A stretch of 64,000 bases of DNA from Hyparrhenia diplandra (taxonomy: Eukaryota; Streptophyta; Magnoliopsida; Poales; Poaceae), in the NCBI GenBank assembly GCA_015847255.1, contig JADLZK010008549.1, positions 186,001 to 250,000 on the forward strand, written 5' to 3'. This document shows positions 46,514 to 57,625 of the stretch, piece by piece. Position 1 is the first letter of the stretch. Each line of letters starts with the position of its first letter. A program made the position numbers and the translations under genes. Below the pieces are notes generated by a model, which did no database searches, was not told the origin of the DNA, and saw only the letters and a program-made list of their open reading frames with translations.

Positions 46514-47464
46514 TGCCGATTCCCGCTAGATTGGCCGGAATTGACACTCGATTCTTGATCGTCGGCGATCTTGACGGCGGTGGTGATGGTGTAGATGGTG
46601 ATCGGGGCTGTTTGGGAGTAGTAGAGAGGAGGAAGAAGAGGAGGAAGAAGAGGAGGGGCGGTGGTGGCGATCGGCAGCGTGAGGGTCGCGCCGGGTGGCG
46701 GCGCGCTGGGCGTGCGACCTGCCGGGGTGCGGCTGGCGCGGCGTGAGCGTGGGCGGCGGCGCTGGGTGGTTATGGGCACGTGCGCGGGTGAGGAGGAGAG
46801 AGATTGAGAGCTGGAGAGTTTTTGGGTGTTACCCCTTTAATTTTTTTGATTAAGATCCAAACGATTAGCTTATGGCTTGTAGTCCAATGGTAGGACAATC
46901 CGGTGGGGCGCTACCCACCGGGGTTCAAATCCACGGTGCTCGCAACTTTTCCGGGATTTTCCCAAGAATTTACGGCGTTATGCATTAAGTGGTAGCGGCG
47001 TTCCGTCGACGACGAGGCGCCCTATGGTGACGCCGAGAATCTCGATTTGCGGCCGCCCCGATCCTCGGAGGTGCTCATAGGGGTAGGGTTTGCGTGCGTG
47101 TGTTCATAGGGGTGAGTGTGCGTGCGTGTTGTGAGCGTCGTACGTTATCGCGCAATGTAATTCTCAAAAAAAAAAAAAGATCCAAACGATTACATCTCCC
47201 TTGTATTTATAGTCGGGGAAGATTTGCACGCTTAAGCAATCTCTATGAGGTTTCCTTATAGATTGGAATACCTCTCTTACAAGCAACCTATTTATTCCTA
47301 TATTTATTCCCTAATTATCTATTACTTAATAACGAAGCTGATGACGCGATGGAGACGGAAAGCGGTGGCGGCCGGCCAGGCCTTGGCCGCGCGCACGCCA
47401 CCCCTAGGGGGGCCTTGTGTACCATGCATGGCCCATGGGCCCCACCTCAAATTGGTTCATGACA
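46514..47464 (-). repeat. 5' LTR of the non-autonomous element (with SINE)
   Basis: 951 bp, of which about 325 bp is the SINE plus one copy of its target duplication, leaving about 626 bp matching the other LTR. The GAGGAGGAAGAA microsatellite has about 2.5 units here (46,625-46,657). Confidence 0.9.
46868..47177 (+). mobile_element. tRNA-derived SINE (Au/OsSN-like)
   Basis: About 310 bp, plus strand. Pol III A box tagtccaatgg (46,880-46,890) and B box ggttcaaatcc (46,922-46,932) come from a tRNA head. The body has tgctcataggggtagggt and gtgcgtgcgtg words typical of the grass Au/OsSN group, and ends in an A-tract of about 13. Flanked by a perfect 15-bp duplication agatccaaacgatta (46,853-46,867 and 47,178-47,192). 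The lower LTR has the site once, unoccupied. Confidence 0.92.
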
Positions 47465-48357
47465 ATTGCTATTTAGAGGACCGAACCATGTCCATGAGTA
47501 CGGATGATGATTAATTCCAAATTCCAAACCACGGATCTGTAATGGACGGCCAAAGTTTGTTGCTGGCGCGTATTTCTAGTGTACTACTGGATTTATTTTC
47601 CTGAAGGAAAAAGGCCGTCTTCCGTAGCCCTGCCATCAGGTGACGTAATAATCAAGCTAATGGCAAGCAGAGCACGATTCCTGCCGGCGCGAGTGCGCGC
47701 TCGCGCGTGCGCTGGGGAATGGCGCAGGGCGCCGGCTGCATGTCTCGGTAGTCGGTAGTGCCCAGGACCGGGTATCGCCGGATCCTCAGGTAACGGCGCA
47801 AGCGGCGGCGTCATGGGTGGGATTGGGGAGGTCTATTTTGAAGTTCACGGACGCATTTCAGTAGCAGGGGAGGTTGATCCGACCCTGTGTGTGTGCGCTG
47901 CCGCCACCTGCGCTGTTACTCGGTCGACCGCCGTCGTTCCTCGCGTCGCCGCCTTGCGTTCGTGTCATCTTCCGCGAGATCCTGCTGAGCGTAGACGCCA
48001 CCACGGCCTTTTGCGCGCTGCTGTCTTTGCCGCCCGCATTGCTCCCGCAACGCGCGCGTCGTGCCGCCGCCTCGAGCTCCTCCTCACGCCGCCGCTATGG
48101 AAGGGACGGCGGGCTCTCGGTGGTTTGAGAGACGGCGGGTTCTCGGTGGTTCGAGACTGCCCGTGCGTAGGTCTTAATGGGCAATACCCGAACCGACCCG
48201 TAATCGAACAGTCCATATCTCTAGTTGGCTTGATCCAAGGGCTTGCGGGTTAACGGGCGACGTGGCCTGCTCCACAGCCCGGGAAATCGACCCAGGTTTC
48301 GTATTTAGAGATTTATGGGACAGAAGGTGTATGTTTTAATTTAAATTTAAAATTAAA
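47465..48357. other. Intergenic interval with a GC-rich segment
   Basis: 47,640-48,170 is GC- and CpG-rich with several overlapping frames, the longest 47,813-48,253 on plus. It has Arg/Ala-rich composition with no domain and no splice or homology support, so it is not called as a gene. Confidence 0.35.
48105..48156. repeat. Two-copy tandem repeat, period 26 bp
   Basis: gacggcgggctctcggtggt at 48,105 and gacggcgggttctcggtggt at 48,131. Confidence 0.8.
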
Positions 48358-48951
48358 TTACCACCTATGTTGTGCATCTCTTGTCGCCAAGGTGGATCTT
48401 GTCACAATGTCACCGATGCATATGTCCACTCGAGAGGACACATGGGCCCGATTCCTCCCAACGCTTGCTACGCTCCCCGCCTAGGTGATCTCGCTTCTCG
48501 CCAGCGCGTTGTCCATCCATCCAGAATTCGCCACGTCCCCCCCCCACACACGCCACCACACATTCGCTTCTCGCCGGCACCGGGAAGGCCGGGCCTCAGA
48601 CCGGGCTACAGGCCAATGTACAACTATAGCTTTGTCAAGACTAGTGTCACGTACTCAAGATTCAGGAATTGTACTAGTATAGTATGATACTCAATATTCA
48701 AGAACTGTAAATATAGTATATAATACTCGTACATGGATACGGAATTCGTAGTATCATACGAAAACCTGTAACAACCAAATTATCCCTCCGGAGGCTATCC
48801 ACGTCTCCCCTATTCTGTGATTGGTCGGGTTTTCACCTCTCGGATTGTAGCTCCACTCAGGGTGGCGCTGCGATTGGTCCGATTTGTTTTGCAAAAATCT
48901 AAAACATCGATGAAAGTCCAAACTGAGGAGCTACGTAACCAAGAACTGTAT
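48358..48951 (+). other. Remnant 3' flank of a fourth small-gene copy, split by an insert
   Basis: ccacctatgttgtgcatctc (about 48,361) and, about 510 bp later, gaaagtccaaactgagg and acgtaaccaagaactg (48,911-48,948) match consecutive parts of the flank after copy 3 (about 57,880-57,950). The intervening 48,381-48,900 is unrelated sequence, with a run of C and near-repeated taCTCAAgaTTCA words. The small-gene coding part itself is not present upstream. Confidence 0.55.
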
Positions 48952-49307
48952 ATCTGCATTTCTTTTTTTTTTTTTTTTTTTTGAACGAGGAAACCCCATT
49001 TCCATTGAGCAACGGAAATACCAGATGAGTTTGATACAGACCAGACTAGGCAAACAGAAAGAAAGCATCAAGGTTACTACAGCCTTATGCTAAAGTACTA
49101 ACCGCGACTACTACTTAACGAGAACAGGAACCAGGTTTCAGAAGAACCAAGTGTGCAACATTATTACAGACTCCCAGGAATCCCAGATTCCGGAAACAAA
49201 ACGAGACAGGCAGTTTTGGACAAGTTCAACAGTTTTGCCAAAAACACATCAAGATCTTGGACAGAATGTTTCCCTTCTGTAGACCGCCCTCCATCAGCAT
49301 CATGTCT

Positions 49308-52300
49308 TCAGTCTTCGTTCTCTCCCGTTGGCTTGTCCTGCTTCTTCATCTCATCTTGATTTGATTTCTTGCTTAACAGTCTAACAGCAATTTCCATCAT
49401 AGTATTAACCCCATCCTGAAGAGCTTGCTTCTCAGATTCTGGATAAAGACCTGCCCAGTAACTTATTAGGGCACAAATGTGACAGATAATAGCAAGTGGG
49501 CTCAGAATTCTTTTGTTATCAAAGCAAACACTATTTCTGGCCCGCCATATAGCCCAGCATAATGCCGCAATACCTAAAGTGTGAAACTGCTGGTGATTAG
49601 GTAACCAGACCACAAACCATTTCCATGCCTGGATAAGGTTACCAGGAATATTGCATGCCCCTAAACATGTAGCAAAAGTGGCCCAAATTGTCCTGGCTGT
49701 ACTACACTGAAAGAAAAGATGCTCAATATTCTCATCACAAGAACAAAATAACATTGTGGATCTCCTATCCACTTTCTTTTTAACATATTATCCTTAGTCA
49801 AAATAGCATTGTTTGAAACCAACCATAGAAAGATCTTAATCTTCTTTGGAATTTTGCTTTTCCAGATATTTTTATGATAAGTGCCAGAATCACTAACAGT
49901 CATAAGATTGTAGGCAGATTTGACTGTAAACAGTTTTTTAGCCCCAAATCTCCAAATAACAGAGTCATCATGATTATAAATTTGAGTTTCTAAAACTCTG
50001 TCCATGATCTGAAGCCACTGTGATTTCCAAATATCAACAAGCCATCTAGAAAAGGATACAACAGAAGGGTTGTTTTTCACTTCACTAAGTAGAATCTTTT
50101 TATTAGTGGCCATATTATATAGGTCTGGATATAAAATAGATAAAGGTCTATCATCTAGCCATGCATCTGTCCAAAACCTGATTTTCTTTCCATTTCCAAC
50201 CACTAATTTTCTTCCATGAAGATATACATCTCTAATTTTTAACAAATCATGCCACATGGCTGAGTCAGTTTGCTTATGTTTAACAGTACTAATTGAATCT
50301 TTTTTCAAATATTTGTATGATATTATGTCCTGCCAAAGCCCTGTTTCCTTCTCTAGTTTCGAGCCATTTACACAAGTAGGCTGATATTCATTTTTCTTAT
50401 ATCTTTGATACCAAGCCCACCCTGCTTTTTGCTCCTACAGATTTTTATCCATTTAATCAAATGATACTTCCTTTTAGTACCACCTCCTTGCCAGAAAAAA
50501 AGACCTTCTCTGTCTATCTAATTTGTATACAATGGTTTTGGGAAAGAGGTACATAGACATATGATATATAGGTGCATTATTAAGGCTAGTTTGAATAAGG
50601 ATTTTCCTGGCTGCTATTGACATAATTCCTCCCATCCAAATATCTAATCTTTTAGCATTTTTCTCATATAATGGAATCCAGTCAACAATATGAAGTCTAC
50701 TAGGACTATTTGGTACACCAAGGTATTTGATTGGGAAAGACCCAATTTGATGAGTTGAAAATCTCTGCATATGTGCAGTCTAGATTATTTTCATCATTAA
50801 TACTGATAATTTCACTCTTATTAAAATTGATCTTGAGGCCTAACATAAGCTCATACAAGTATAACAAGAATTTGAGGTTTCTTGCACCTTCTATATCATG
50901 TTTGAGACATATTATGGTATCATCAAAGATCTTGAAGAACAACTACACCCTTATCTACTATATGATCAATAAGCCCAGTTATGAGGTTATTCTTTTGTGC
51001 TTTAATAATCATTCTAGTGAGGCCATCAGCAATAAAATTGAAGAGAATTGGGGACAATGGATCCCCTGTCTAACACCTTTGTAACTCTTTATATAACCAC
51101 CAATTGTGTCATTAAGTTTGATACTAACCGTCCCACCAGAGACTACTTGTTCAATCCATCTACACCACAAAGGGCAAAAACCTCTTGCATAAAGGGCTTG
51201 GAATAAAAATTTCCAGCTAACCTTGTCATAGGCCTTCTCAAAATCTAATTTAAGAACTATACCAGGTATCTTTTTTTAGTTTGGTCTCATGCAAGATTTC
51301 ATGCAAAATCATAACACCACTCATAATGTTTCTTCCTTTCATAAAGACAGTTTGGTTATTATGAATCAAATTGTGCCGCAATCTTTTCTATTCTCAAGGT
51401 AAGTTTTTTTGTTAATAACTTGTAAAGACAATTTAATAGGCAAATGGGTCTATATTGCTGTATTGTTGTTGCATCAGATTTCTTGGGCGAAGTGTAATAA
51501 TCCCATAGTTGATTCTACTAACATTCACTTTTTCCTTATGAAAGTCATCAAAAAGTTGTATCACATCACCTTTAACAATGTCCCAACACACTTGGAAAAA
51601 TTCAATAGGAATTTTATCTCGGACCAGCAGCTTTATTCTTCTCCATTTGGAAAAGAGCTTTTTTAATTTCATTTTAGTGAATGGTTGGCATAGCCGTTAT
51701 TTTTCCTTATCGAAAAATGAAGGTGCATCATCCCAAATATTTTGATCTAAAAGTATATTATTTTCTTCTTCTGGTCCAAACAACTTGGTATAGTATTGAG
51801 TTGCATGATCTAACAAATTTTTATCACCCTCAATGGTGATGCCATTGTCTTCAAAAGAAATAATAGTGCTCTTTTTTTTTTTTGCCATTGGCTATTTTAT
51901 GAAAATAAGTAGTATTGTTATCTCCTTTTTAAAAGCCACTGTTCATGAGATCTATTCCTCCAGTAAGTCTCTTCTTGATCTAAAAGTACCAGGTTTTCTG
52001 AATAAGCCGACATTTATGTAGGTACAAGTCATCACACAAGTCACTATTTTCCTCCATCTCTTCCAAAATGACCAGTTCTTTTCTATTTTCTTCTCTTTTC
52101 TTTTTGAAATCACCTTGCAGATTCACACCCCATCCTTTGAAATATTGTTTGAATAATTTCAATTTTTGCTTAATTTTGTCCAAAGCAGATTCAGCTCTGC
52201 ATGGTTTATCCCAAATTGTCTTATTTGTTGGAATAAAATCGGGATTGCTTAGCCAAGATAATTCAAATCTAAATTGGATAGCCTTGGAAGGGGTTTATCA

Positions 52301-53066
52301 TTTAAGGACAATATCGGTGGATTATGATCCGATACCTCTCTGGGTAATTTCTTTACTAACATAGTAGGGAACATATCTTCCCAAGATTTTGTTACGAGAA
52401 TTCTATCAAGTTTTTCTAACAAAGGATTATCGATTGTTTGACCCGGTATAGATCCCACCATTCATCACTATTTCTTTTAACTCATGAAATTCAATCGAGT
52501 ATTAAACAAGGTAGAAAATCTGCTTAAGGTACTGGGTTTGTTTCTTTCATATAGAAATCTTATAATATTGAAATCTCCCCAATTACAGTAGGTTCCATAC
52601 TATGGGAAAGAAGGAGGATAAATTCGATAGAAAGCTGATTTTGTTTTCATCATGAGCTGAACCATATACTACTATCGATTCCATTTTTTTTGAGTTTTAT
52701 CCAAAAGATTTAATTGTATCATGTAATCCCCTTGCTTAAATGATTCTACATCATAAAATTCCATTCTAATACCAACTAAGATGCCACGACTTACCAATTG
52801 GCGAGGATTGCTCGACCAAGCATATTCTTTAGCATAATCAAAGCCTCTCGATTATTTTTTCATCACATAGTTGCAACATTGTTTCTTGTATACCAATAAA
52901 AGTGAAACATATATTGTCTAATGGGGTTTTTCAAATATGTAGCAACACCAGATTTTTTCGGACCCCGCAATTCCATATAAGACCATTCATTGTTTAACAA
53001 TTTTTTTGATTTTGAACACTCTGCATCGAGGAGGAGACTTTTACGAGGTCTACCTCTTTTTTTCAC
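49308..53066 (-). pseudogene. LINE ORF2: endonuclease / reverse transcriptase / zf-RVT
   Basis: In order on the minus strand: start of the endonuclease domain (RGPKKSGVATYLKNPIRQYM, about 52,970), then LVSRGILVGI, GDFNIIR (about 52,580), KLDRILVTKSWEDMF and REVSDHNPPILSL (52,461-52,249), which is the endonuclease core with its SDH motif. The RT part includes KLFSKWRRIKLLVRDKIP, GDPLSPILFNFIADGLTR (about 51,060) and a palm motif near 50,919. One extra base there turns the expected Y-A-D-D into a shifted FDD. After KINFNKSE the C-terminal part (50,308-49,661) has VGNGKKIRFWTDAWLDD and KSKIPKKIKIFLWLVSNNAI. A last frame (49,772-49,308) has LFCSCDENIEHLFFQCSTAR. It would nick the target and copy element RNA. 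At least eight breaks make it inactive. Confidence 0.85.
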
Positions 53067-53406
53067 AGTGTACAGGAAGATCTTGGCTCTTAGCTTTTCC
53101 TTTTCGATTGGAAAGGATAATCAAGCTTTTCTTTTTGTTGTTTCTTTTACTTTTTTTTGATTCCACAAAGATGAAATCCTCGGATCCACGAGGATTCTTC
53201 TTGAATCCAATCAAGTTGAGGGATATCAGTATTTTGAACAGGAATATCACTACATTCAACTATAACATCATTACTTTCTTTGTTTTTGCTTCTCAAACAA
53301 ATCATTCCTAGCAGTTTCAAGCTGTCTAAGTAGATTAAAAGTTTCAAAGTCATTTTTATCAATATTAATACCCATAGTGGCAGCATTTGTAACTAAATCA
53401 GCATTG

Positions 53407-55310
53407 TCAAGAATAGAGAAAAGAGTTACTAGACTTAGGTTGTTTTGCATAGTTACCTTCCAAGTTTCTCTTCTTAGACATCCTTTCCATCTTGTCCTGA
53501 GTTGTAATATTAGTTTTGACCTTTAGCCTTTCACTCCTCCTTCTCTCATCTGTCATCTTGTTATTGCCATCAATCCCCTTGTTGGTTGGTTTGTAATTCT
53601 GTGTAGAACACAAATTGCCCGGTTCCACATTACGCTTTCGATCTTGTCTTGGGTAGTGACAATCCCATCATCACTTTCGAAAAACTTGAGGAGAATTGTT
53701 CCCACTAGGTTTCACCTTCCCAACAGTTTTGTCGTGGGGCCGATTAACATCTTCATTGTTTGTGCCCATGGAGGTATTATTCTTTTTGGATACATCACCC
53801 ATCATGATATTTTGCACAAACATTGCTTGAAATTCGAGTCATCTCCTTCTTTGCGGGAAGAACTATCGGGGTTGCATTTGCTTGATTCCCCATTCTTCAT
53901 ACCCACAAGTTTCTTGACTCGTGAGTGAATGAGTTATCGACCGGGTCGAATCGGTGTCCAACTCATCAAACTTATACGGTATGTATACTTTTTCATTGTG
54001 CGGGGTGTTGTCATAGATCTTTTTGCTCTTCAGGGGTGAATTTAGATTGACTCCTGCGTCTGAAGTTGATTTTTGGGGGGGGGGGGGGCAGACCAAGACA
54101 TATGTTGCTTACCATCTTCTTTCCCAGACTATTTTCCAGGAGCATCCTTTGATTTGCTGCTTTCAGCTTTATCAGCACTTGTCTTTAGAGGATGAATCTT
54201 GATTATAGTATCCACTTTTGGTTTTTTCCCCACTGGTTGACTATCATCAGTCACCTTGATACCACTCCTGAGTGTTTTTGACCCTTCAAACTCCTCAACC
54301 TCTCTCTCAAATCCAAATATAATTCTCTGTAGCCCCAGAAATGCTTCAGCTTTCTTTGGAACTTTACTAAGATCTCTGCAAGCAATGAAGAGCCTTACAT
54401 AATCATATCTGTATCTTGACTTCTCATCATAATCCATGGTTTTTCCTACCAGACCAACCACCTTTGTAAGAGTCATTAAGGATCTCTGATCAGCAGATAT
54501 ATTAGACACTCTAAACCATGCAGTCTGAAGGGTTCCTTGCACTCCAACTGCTGGCACCCAAGGCTCAATTTTGATTTTTGCTTCACTTCTCATTGTGAGA
54601 TTCTTCAGGTTACACCACTGGGAGGCCATTTTTGGAGTTGGAAAGCGTAGTAGGAATCGTCCTCGGCTACGGCGTGCCCTCCAAATCCATGAGTCAGCCC
54701 CTACCAAGTTGGAGAATTCCATCTCTATCTCATGAGCAGATACAGAACCCTCTAGAATAGTTAGCACATTTGTGCTAGCTTTGTCTCTGGCAACAGTTGG
54801 ATCAATACACTCATCAATAAACATGAAGCTCTGTCCCTCAACTTGTGTAGCACATAGTTCAGGACCAGCATTCCATGGGAGTAATCTTTTACAGTCATAT
54901 GATGGATGATTTCCAAAGCAAATCAAACACTTTGCCCTACGGCAGTCCTTAGTCACATGATTACTAAGTCCACATATCTCACAAGGAATAGCCTTACTAG
55001 CAGTACCAGATTCAGTTTGATGGGATGTTGCTTTACCTGAGCCTTCTACTTCTTGTGATTGTTTTGTCTCAGCAACTTGTTCTGCTTCTTTTGCACCCCA
55101 CTTCTCTTGATTCATTTCATCAGACTTCTTGGCCTCCCACTTTGGATCTGCCTGTTCAACTGCAGAACTGGATTCTTTTACAGCCTTGCTTGTGCCCTCA
55201 GCTTCTTGTTCCTTGCGCTTCCAGGAGTTTGATTGGCCGTAGTTGCCCTTGCCTTGATTGTACCGACCGCCGCCATCACGACCACGCCCTTGTCCATACC
55301 CGCCCCTTCT
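53407..55310 (-). pseudogene. LINE ORF1: zinc-knuckle, DUF4283-like RNA-binding protein
   Basis: An open segment at 55,115-54,129 (328 codons) extends upstream in the same frame to about 55,307, with a Gly/Arg-rich start (YGQGRGRDGGGRYNQGKGNY). Counting from 55,115, knuckle 1 is C45-C48-H53-C58 (CEICGLSNHVTKDC) and knuckle 2 is C63-C66-H70-C75 (CLICFGNHPSYDC). The DUF4283-like part follows (LTILEGSVSAHEIEMEFSNL to about residue 190), then a charged tail. After a stop at 54,129 the coding pattern continues in other frames (54,096-53,863 and 53,628-53,407, with RRRSERLK). ORF1 products bind element RNA and help form the retrotransposition particle. Confidence 0.8.
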
Positions 55311-56984
55311 GGATCATACCCGCGCGGCGACCCCCCCCGCCATGTGGGTACATCGTTGATACCGTTGGCGCCACTTCAAATCTTCTGGCCCGAAGCAAAG
55401 GATGGGGTGCCTAGGGTTATCGGAGATGTTGGACTAGGTGGGATATGGCTTTGGGCAGATCTGGATCTTGAGAAAGGGGGGGATCGATATCTGACTCTTG
55501 GAGCACAGCTTTGTCTATCGTGTTGATAGAATTACACACCGGTGCATCTATCTTTCGACCACTCTTGTTCAGACTTGCCACATGAGTACTCAATGGGTGA
55601 GGTCAAGAATGCCTTTAACAATCTGTACCTTTGGAGGTACCGGAACCATCTCTCTTTCGAAAATACCCTTGATTCAATTGCATATCTTGTCTCAACTTTT
55701 CCTCAACTATTTCCTCAGTCATAGAACCGGGAGGTTTATTCCATTGGAATTTAATTGGCATCTTTTTAATTTTGAGTTCATGCTCGGATAGTTGCTCAAA
55801 AGGGAAATCATCTCTTCTCTCATTGTACTTGAACATCCGGTCATTGGTATCAAAAGGGTATACAAATTTATTCTTCTTCTTTGTCCTATGCTTTTCCGAA
55901 TTGGTTGTAGTCTGATGTGAATGTTTTTATTCTTGTGAACTTGTTTTTCATTCAGAGATTCAGGAATACATGTCTTCCCTCTTTATTTGATGATATCTCG
56001 GCCACATATTGTGATCAATACAAGGATCATCAACATACTCAGTTCGGATATTCTCTTACTAGGAGACATCTGAATGTTCAAATTGTGATCAATACAAGGA
56101 TCATCAACATGTGTATTATTCTCAGTTTGCAATTGCATATCAACATCAGAATCCAATTTGTAAACACTAATACATGGGGAATCAATTAGGTTATCTGGGG
56201 AAAAATCCCCAAATCGAACTTCGGACTCCTATTACAGACATCCTCTAAATCCTGATCTAATTTCACTGATGTAACATATGAATTGATGGATCTCTTGACA
56301 CGAAAATTGCCGATGAAGGTTGGCGGTTAGAGGAAAACGATGAGATCTCACCGTATTCCTCGGCAACCAAACCATTTAATGCGGCGGGAGACTTCGCGCT
56401 TTGCGCCGAGGGGATCGTCGGCGACGCGGTTGGCAACGATGATGGCGGATGTCGCCGTCGGAGGCCTCGAGGAGCATCCGCATCTTCCGCCGACCGGATG
56501 GGAGGATAAGAGACTTCGCGGTCAGACGGAGAAATCGTCGGCGAGGCGGGATTCGGTGGAGACGGCTGTCGAAACCTCCGGAGAAGTATTCGCATCAACC
56601 CCCGCTTTCGATGGGAGGAGGGGGACTCGACCGCGGTGGAGGGCTCGCCCGGCCCGAGACAGTTGTTGGTGACGGTGGTGGTGGTGGTGGTGGTGGTGGT
56701 GGTGGTGGTGAGAATCGCCGTTGAGGGGTCAGGCACTCTCAGAGAGGCAACCGCCATCCTTCTCCGCATGTTTTTTTTTTTTTTTTTTTTCACCTGCACT
56801 TGCGCGAACTTGCCACTCCTGGTGAATATTCCTGTCAGGAGTTGCAAGAGGAGGCTATAAACTAAGCTCTCAAGTGGGCTAGGCCTCCCTCCACTACTCC
56901 ACAAAGTGGCCCTGTGTCAAAGTGCTCTGCTCGTAACACTTCTTTTGAGAGAAAAGGAGATCCTCAATTATGAGCTCTTCATTC
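55311..56984 (-). other. LINE 5' region with unassigned coding-like blocks
   Basis: Enclosed by the target duplication, so part of or nested in the LINE. The minus-strand block 55,836-55,615 has DDFPFEQLSEHELKIKKMPI and no domain I recognise. 56,904-56,263 is an open GC-rich frame with a Thr run from an (ACC)n microsatellite (56,674-56,710). A 22-base T run at about 56,769-56,790 (A run on the minus strand) could be an internal poly(A) tail of a nested retroposon. Confidence 0.4.
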
Positions 56985-57136
56985 ATCTGCATTTCTTTAT
57001 TAAAATAGGTATAGTATGTTGCTAATTTAAAACTCACTTGAAACCGCAAGCGGACAAAGTAGTAGCTAATCTCGTCACATGAGACATGACGGAATGAAGA
57101 CCCACATGACGGAAGACCCAGCACAGCAGCACTCGC

Positions 57137-57144
57137 TATATATA
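57137..57144 (+). promoter_or_regulatory. TATA box of small-gene copy 3
   Basis: cgctatatataaggc, about 100 bp upstream of the ATG. The leader word acacggaacataatc is shared with copy 2 (about 42,182). Confidence 0.65.
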
Positions 57145-57244
57145 AGGCATTCTTTGCTCTCGTTCTCTTCCCCACTGGCTAGCCACTGCTCGCACACACA
57201 CCACACGGAACATAATCTTCTCGCAGCAACGATCGATAGAGATA

Positions 57245-57625
57245 ATGGCGTTCCCGGGTGCATTGCTAGAGCTGATCGCCGAGGCCAGACTCAATCCATC
57301 GAGGCTGCCGGTGGCGCTGATCTCCTTCGGCGTTGTCCTAAGCGCCGCCGCGCTAGGACTCATCATCTTCAAGGCGCCGGCAGCAGGCATCTTCCTCCGC
57401 ATGCACGGCAGCACGGCGGCGTACCTGTACTACGGCGTCCTCAGCGCCATAGTGATCTTTGGTCTCGCCGAGGCGTCATTGGGGTTTTGGGTGGTGCCAC
57501 TGCCACACGACCACGTCGAAATGGAAATGGGCGGCTGGCATGCCGTCGCCAAGACGGTGCTGTGGGTTTCACTCTTGCCTCTAGTCCTCGTGTTTGCTCT
57601 TGGCGGCCTTGCTTTCCTCAAATAG
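57245..57625 (+). CDS. Small three-TM membrane protein, copy 3 (126 aa)
   Basis: Intact single-exon frame, start ATG in gagataATGgcg. Same architecture as copy 2: an N-terminal helix (PGALLELIAEARLNPSRL), TM1 at about residues 21-43, TM2 at about 60-84, loop PLPHDHVEMEMGGWH and TM3 at about 103-124, ending AFLK. The LINE ends about 250 bp upstream, so the basal promoter is retained but more distal sequence has been pushed 8 kb away. The 3' flank to about 58,080 aligns with that of copy 1. Function unknown; membrane location is inferred from hydrophobicity only. The equal length and frame of copies 2 and 3 support a real gene. Confidence 0.77.
   Translation: MAFPGALLELIAEARLNPSRLPVALISFGVVLSAAALGLIIFKAPAAGIFLRMHGSTAAYLYYGVLSAIVIFGLAEASLGFWVVPLPHDHVEMEMGGWHAVAKTVLWVSLLPLVLVFALGGLAFLK

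Larger units (their letters stand above)
43632..47464 (-). mobile_element. LTR retrotransposon lacking RT (non-autonomous), minus orientation
   Basis: LTRs at 43,632-44,266 and 46,514-47,464 share ends (minus strand TGTCATGAACC to a CA end) and interior. On the minus strand the upper LTR is the 5' one, followed by primer site TGGTATCCCGAGACC (about 46,511-46,497). The lower LTR is preceded by polypurine tract AAAAAAGGGGAGA (44,279-44,267). The 2.2-kb interior has no RT, RNase H or integrase motif. Adjacent 5-bp flanks (ttctt and attgc) do not match, so a target duplication is not shown. The upper LTR carries a SINE that the lower one lacks. Confidence 0.85.
48963..56984 (-). mobile_element. 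Full-length LINE (L1-type), about 8 kb
   Basis: Minus-strand element with a poly(A) end seen as 21 T (48,963-48,983) and a target duplication atctgcatttcttt on both sides (48,952-48,965 and 56,985-56,998). The last T's on the left merge with the tail. ORF1 (zinc knuckles plus a DUF4283-like domain) and ORF2 (endonuclease, RT, zf-RVT) are in L1 order. Both are broken by frameshifts and stops. About 1.7 kb precedes ORF1. It inserted between the fourth-copy flank and small-gene copy 3. Confidence 0.88.

Noticed and set aside
46868..46950. A tRNA gene
   Set aside because: A and B boxes are present but no complete cloverleaf. The body, A-tail and 15-bp duplication show a SINE.
43627..47469. 5-bp target duplication for the RT-less LTR element
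   Set aside because: Flanks ttctt and attgc do not match even with a one-base shift.
47813..48253. 146-codon plus-strand gene
   Set aside because: GC-rich Arg/Ala composition, overlapping frames on both strands and no recognised motif.
48963..48983. T-run as a Pol III terminator
   Set aside because: It is the poly(A) end of the minus-strand LINE, bordered by the target duplication.
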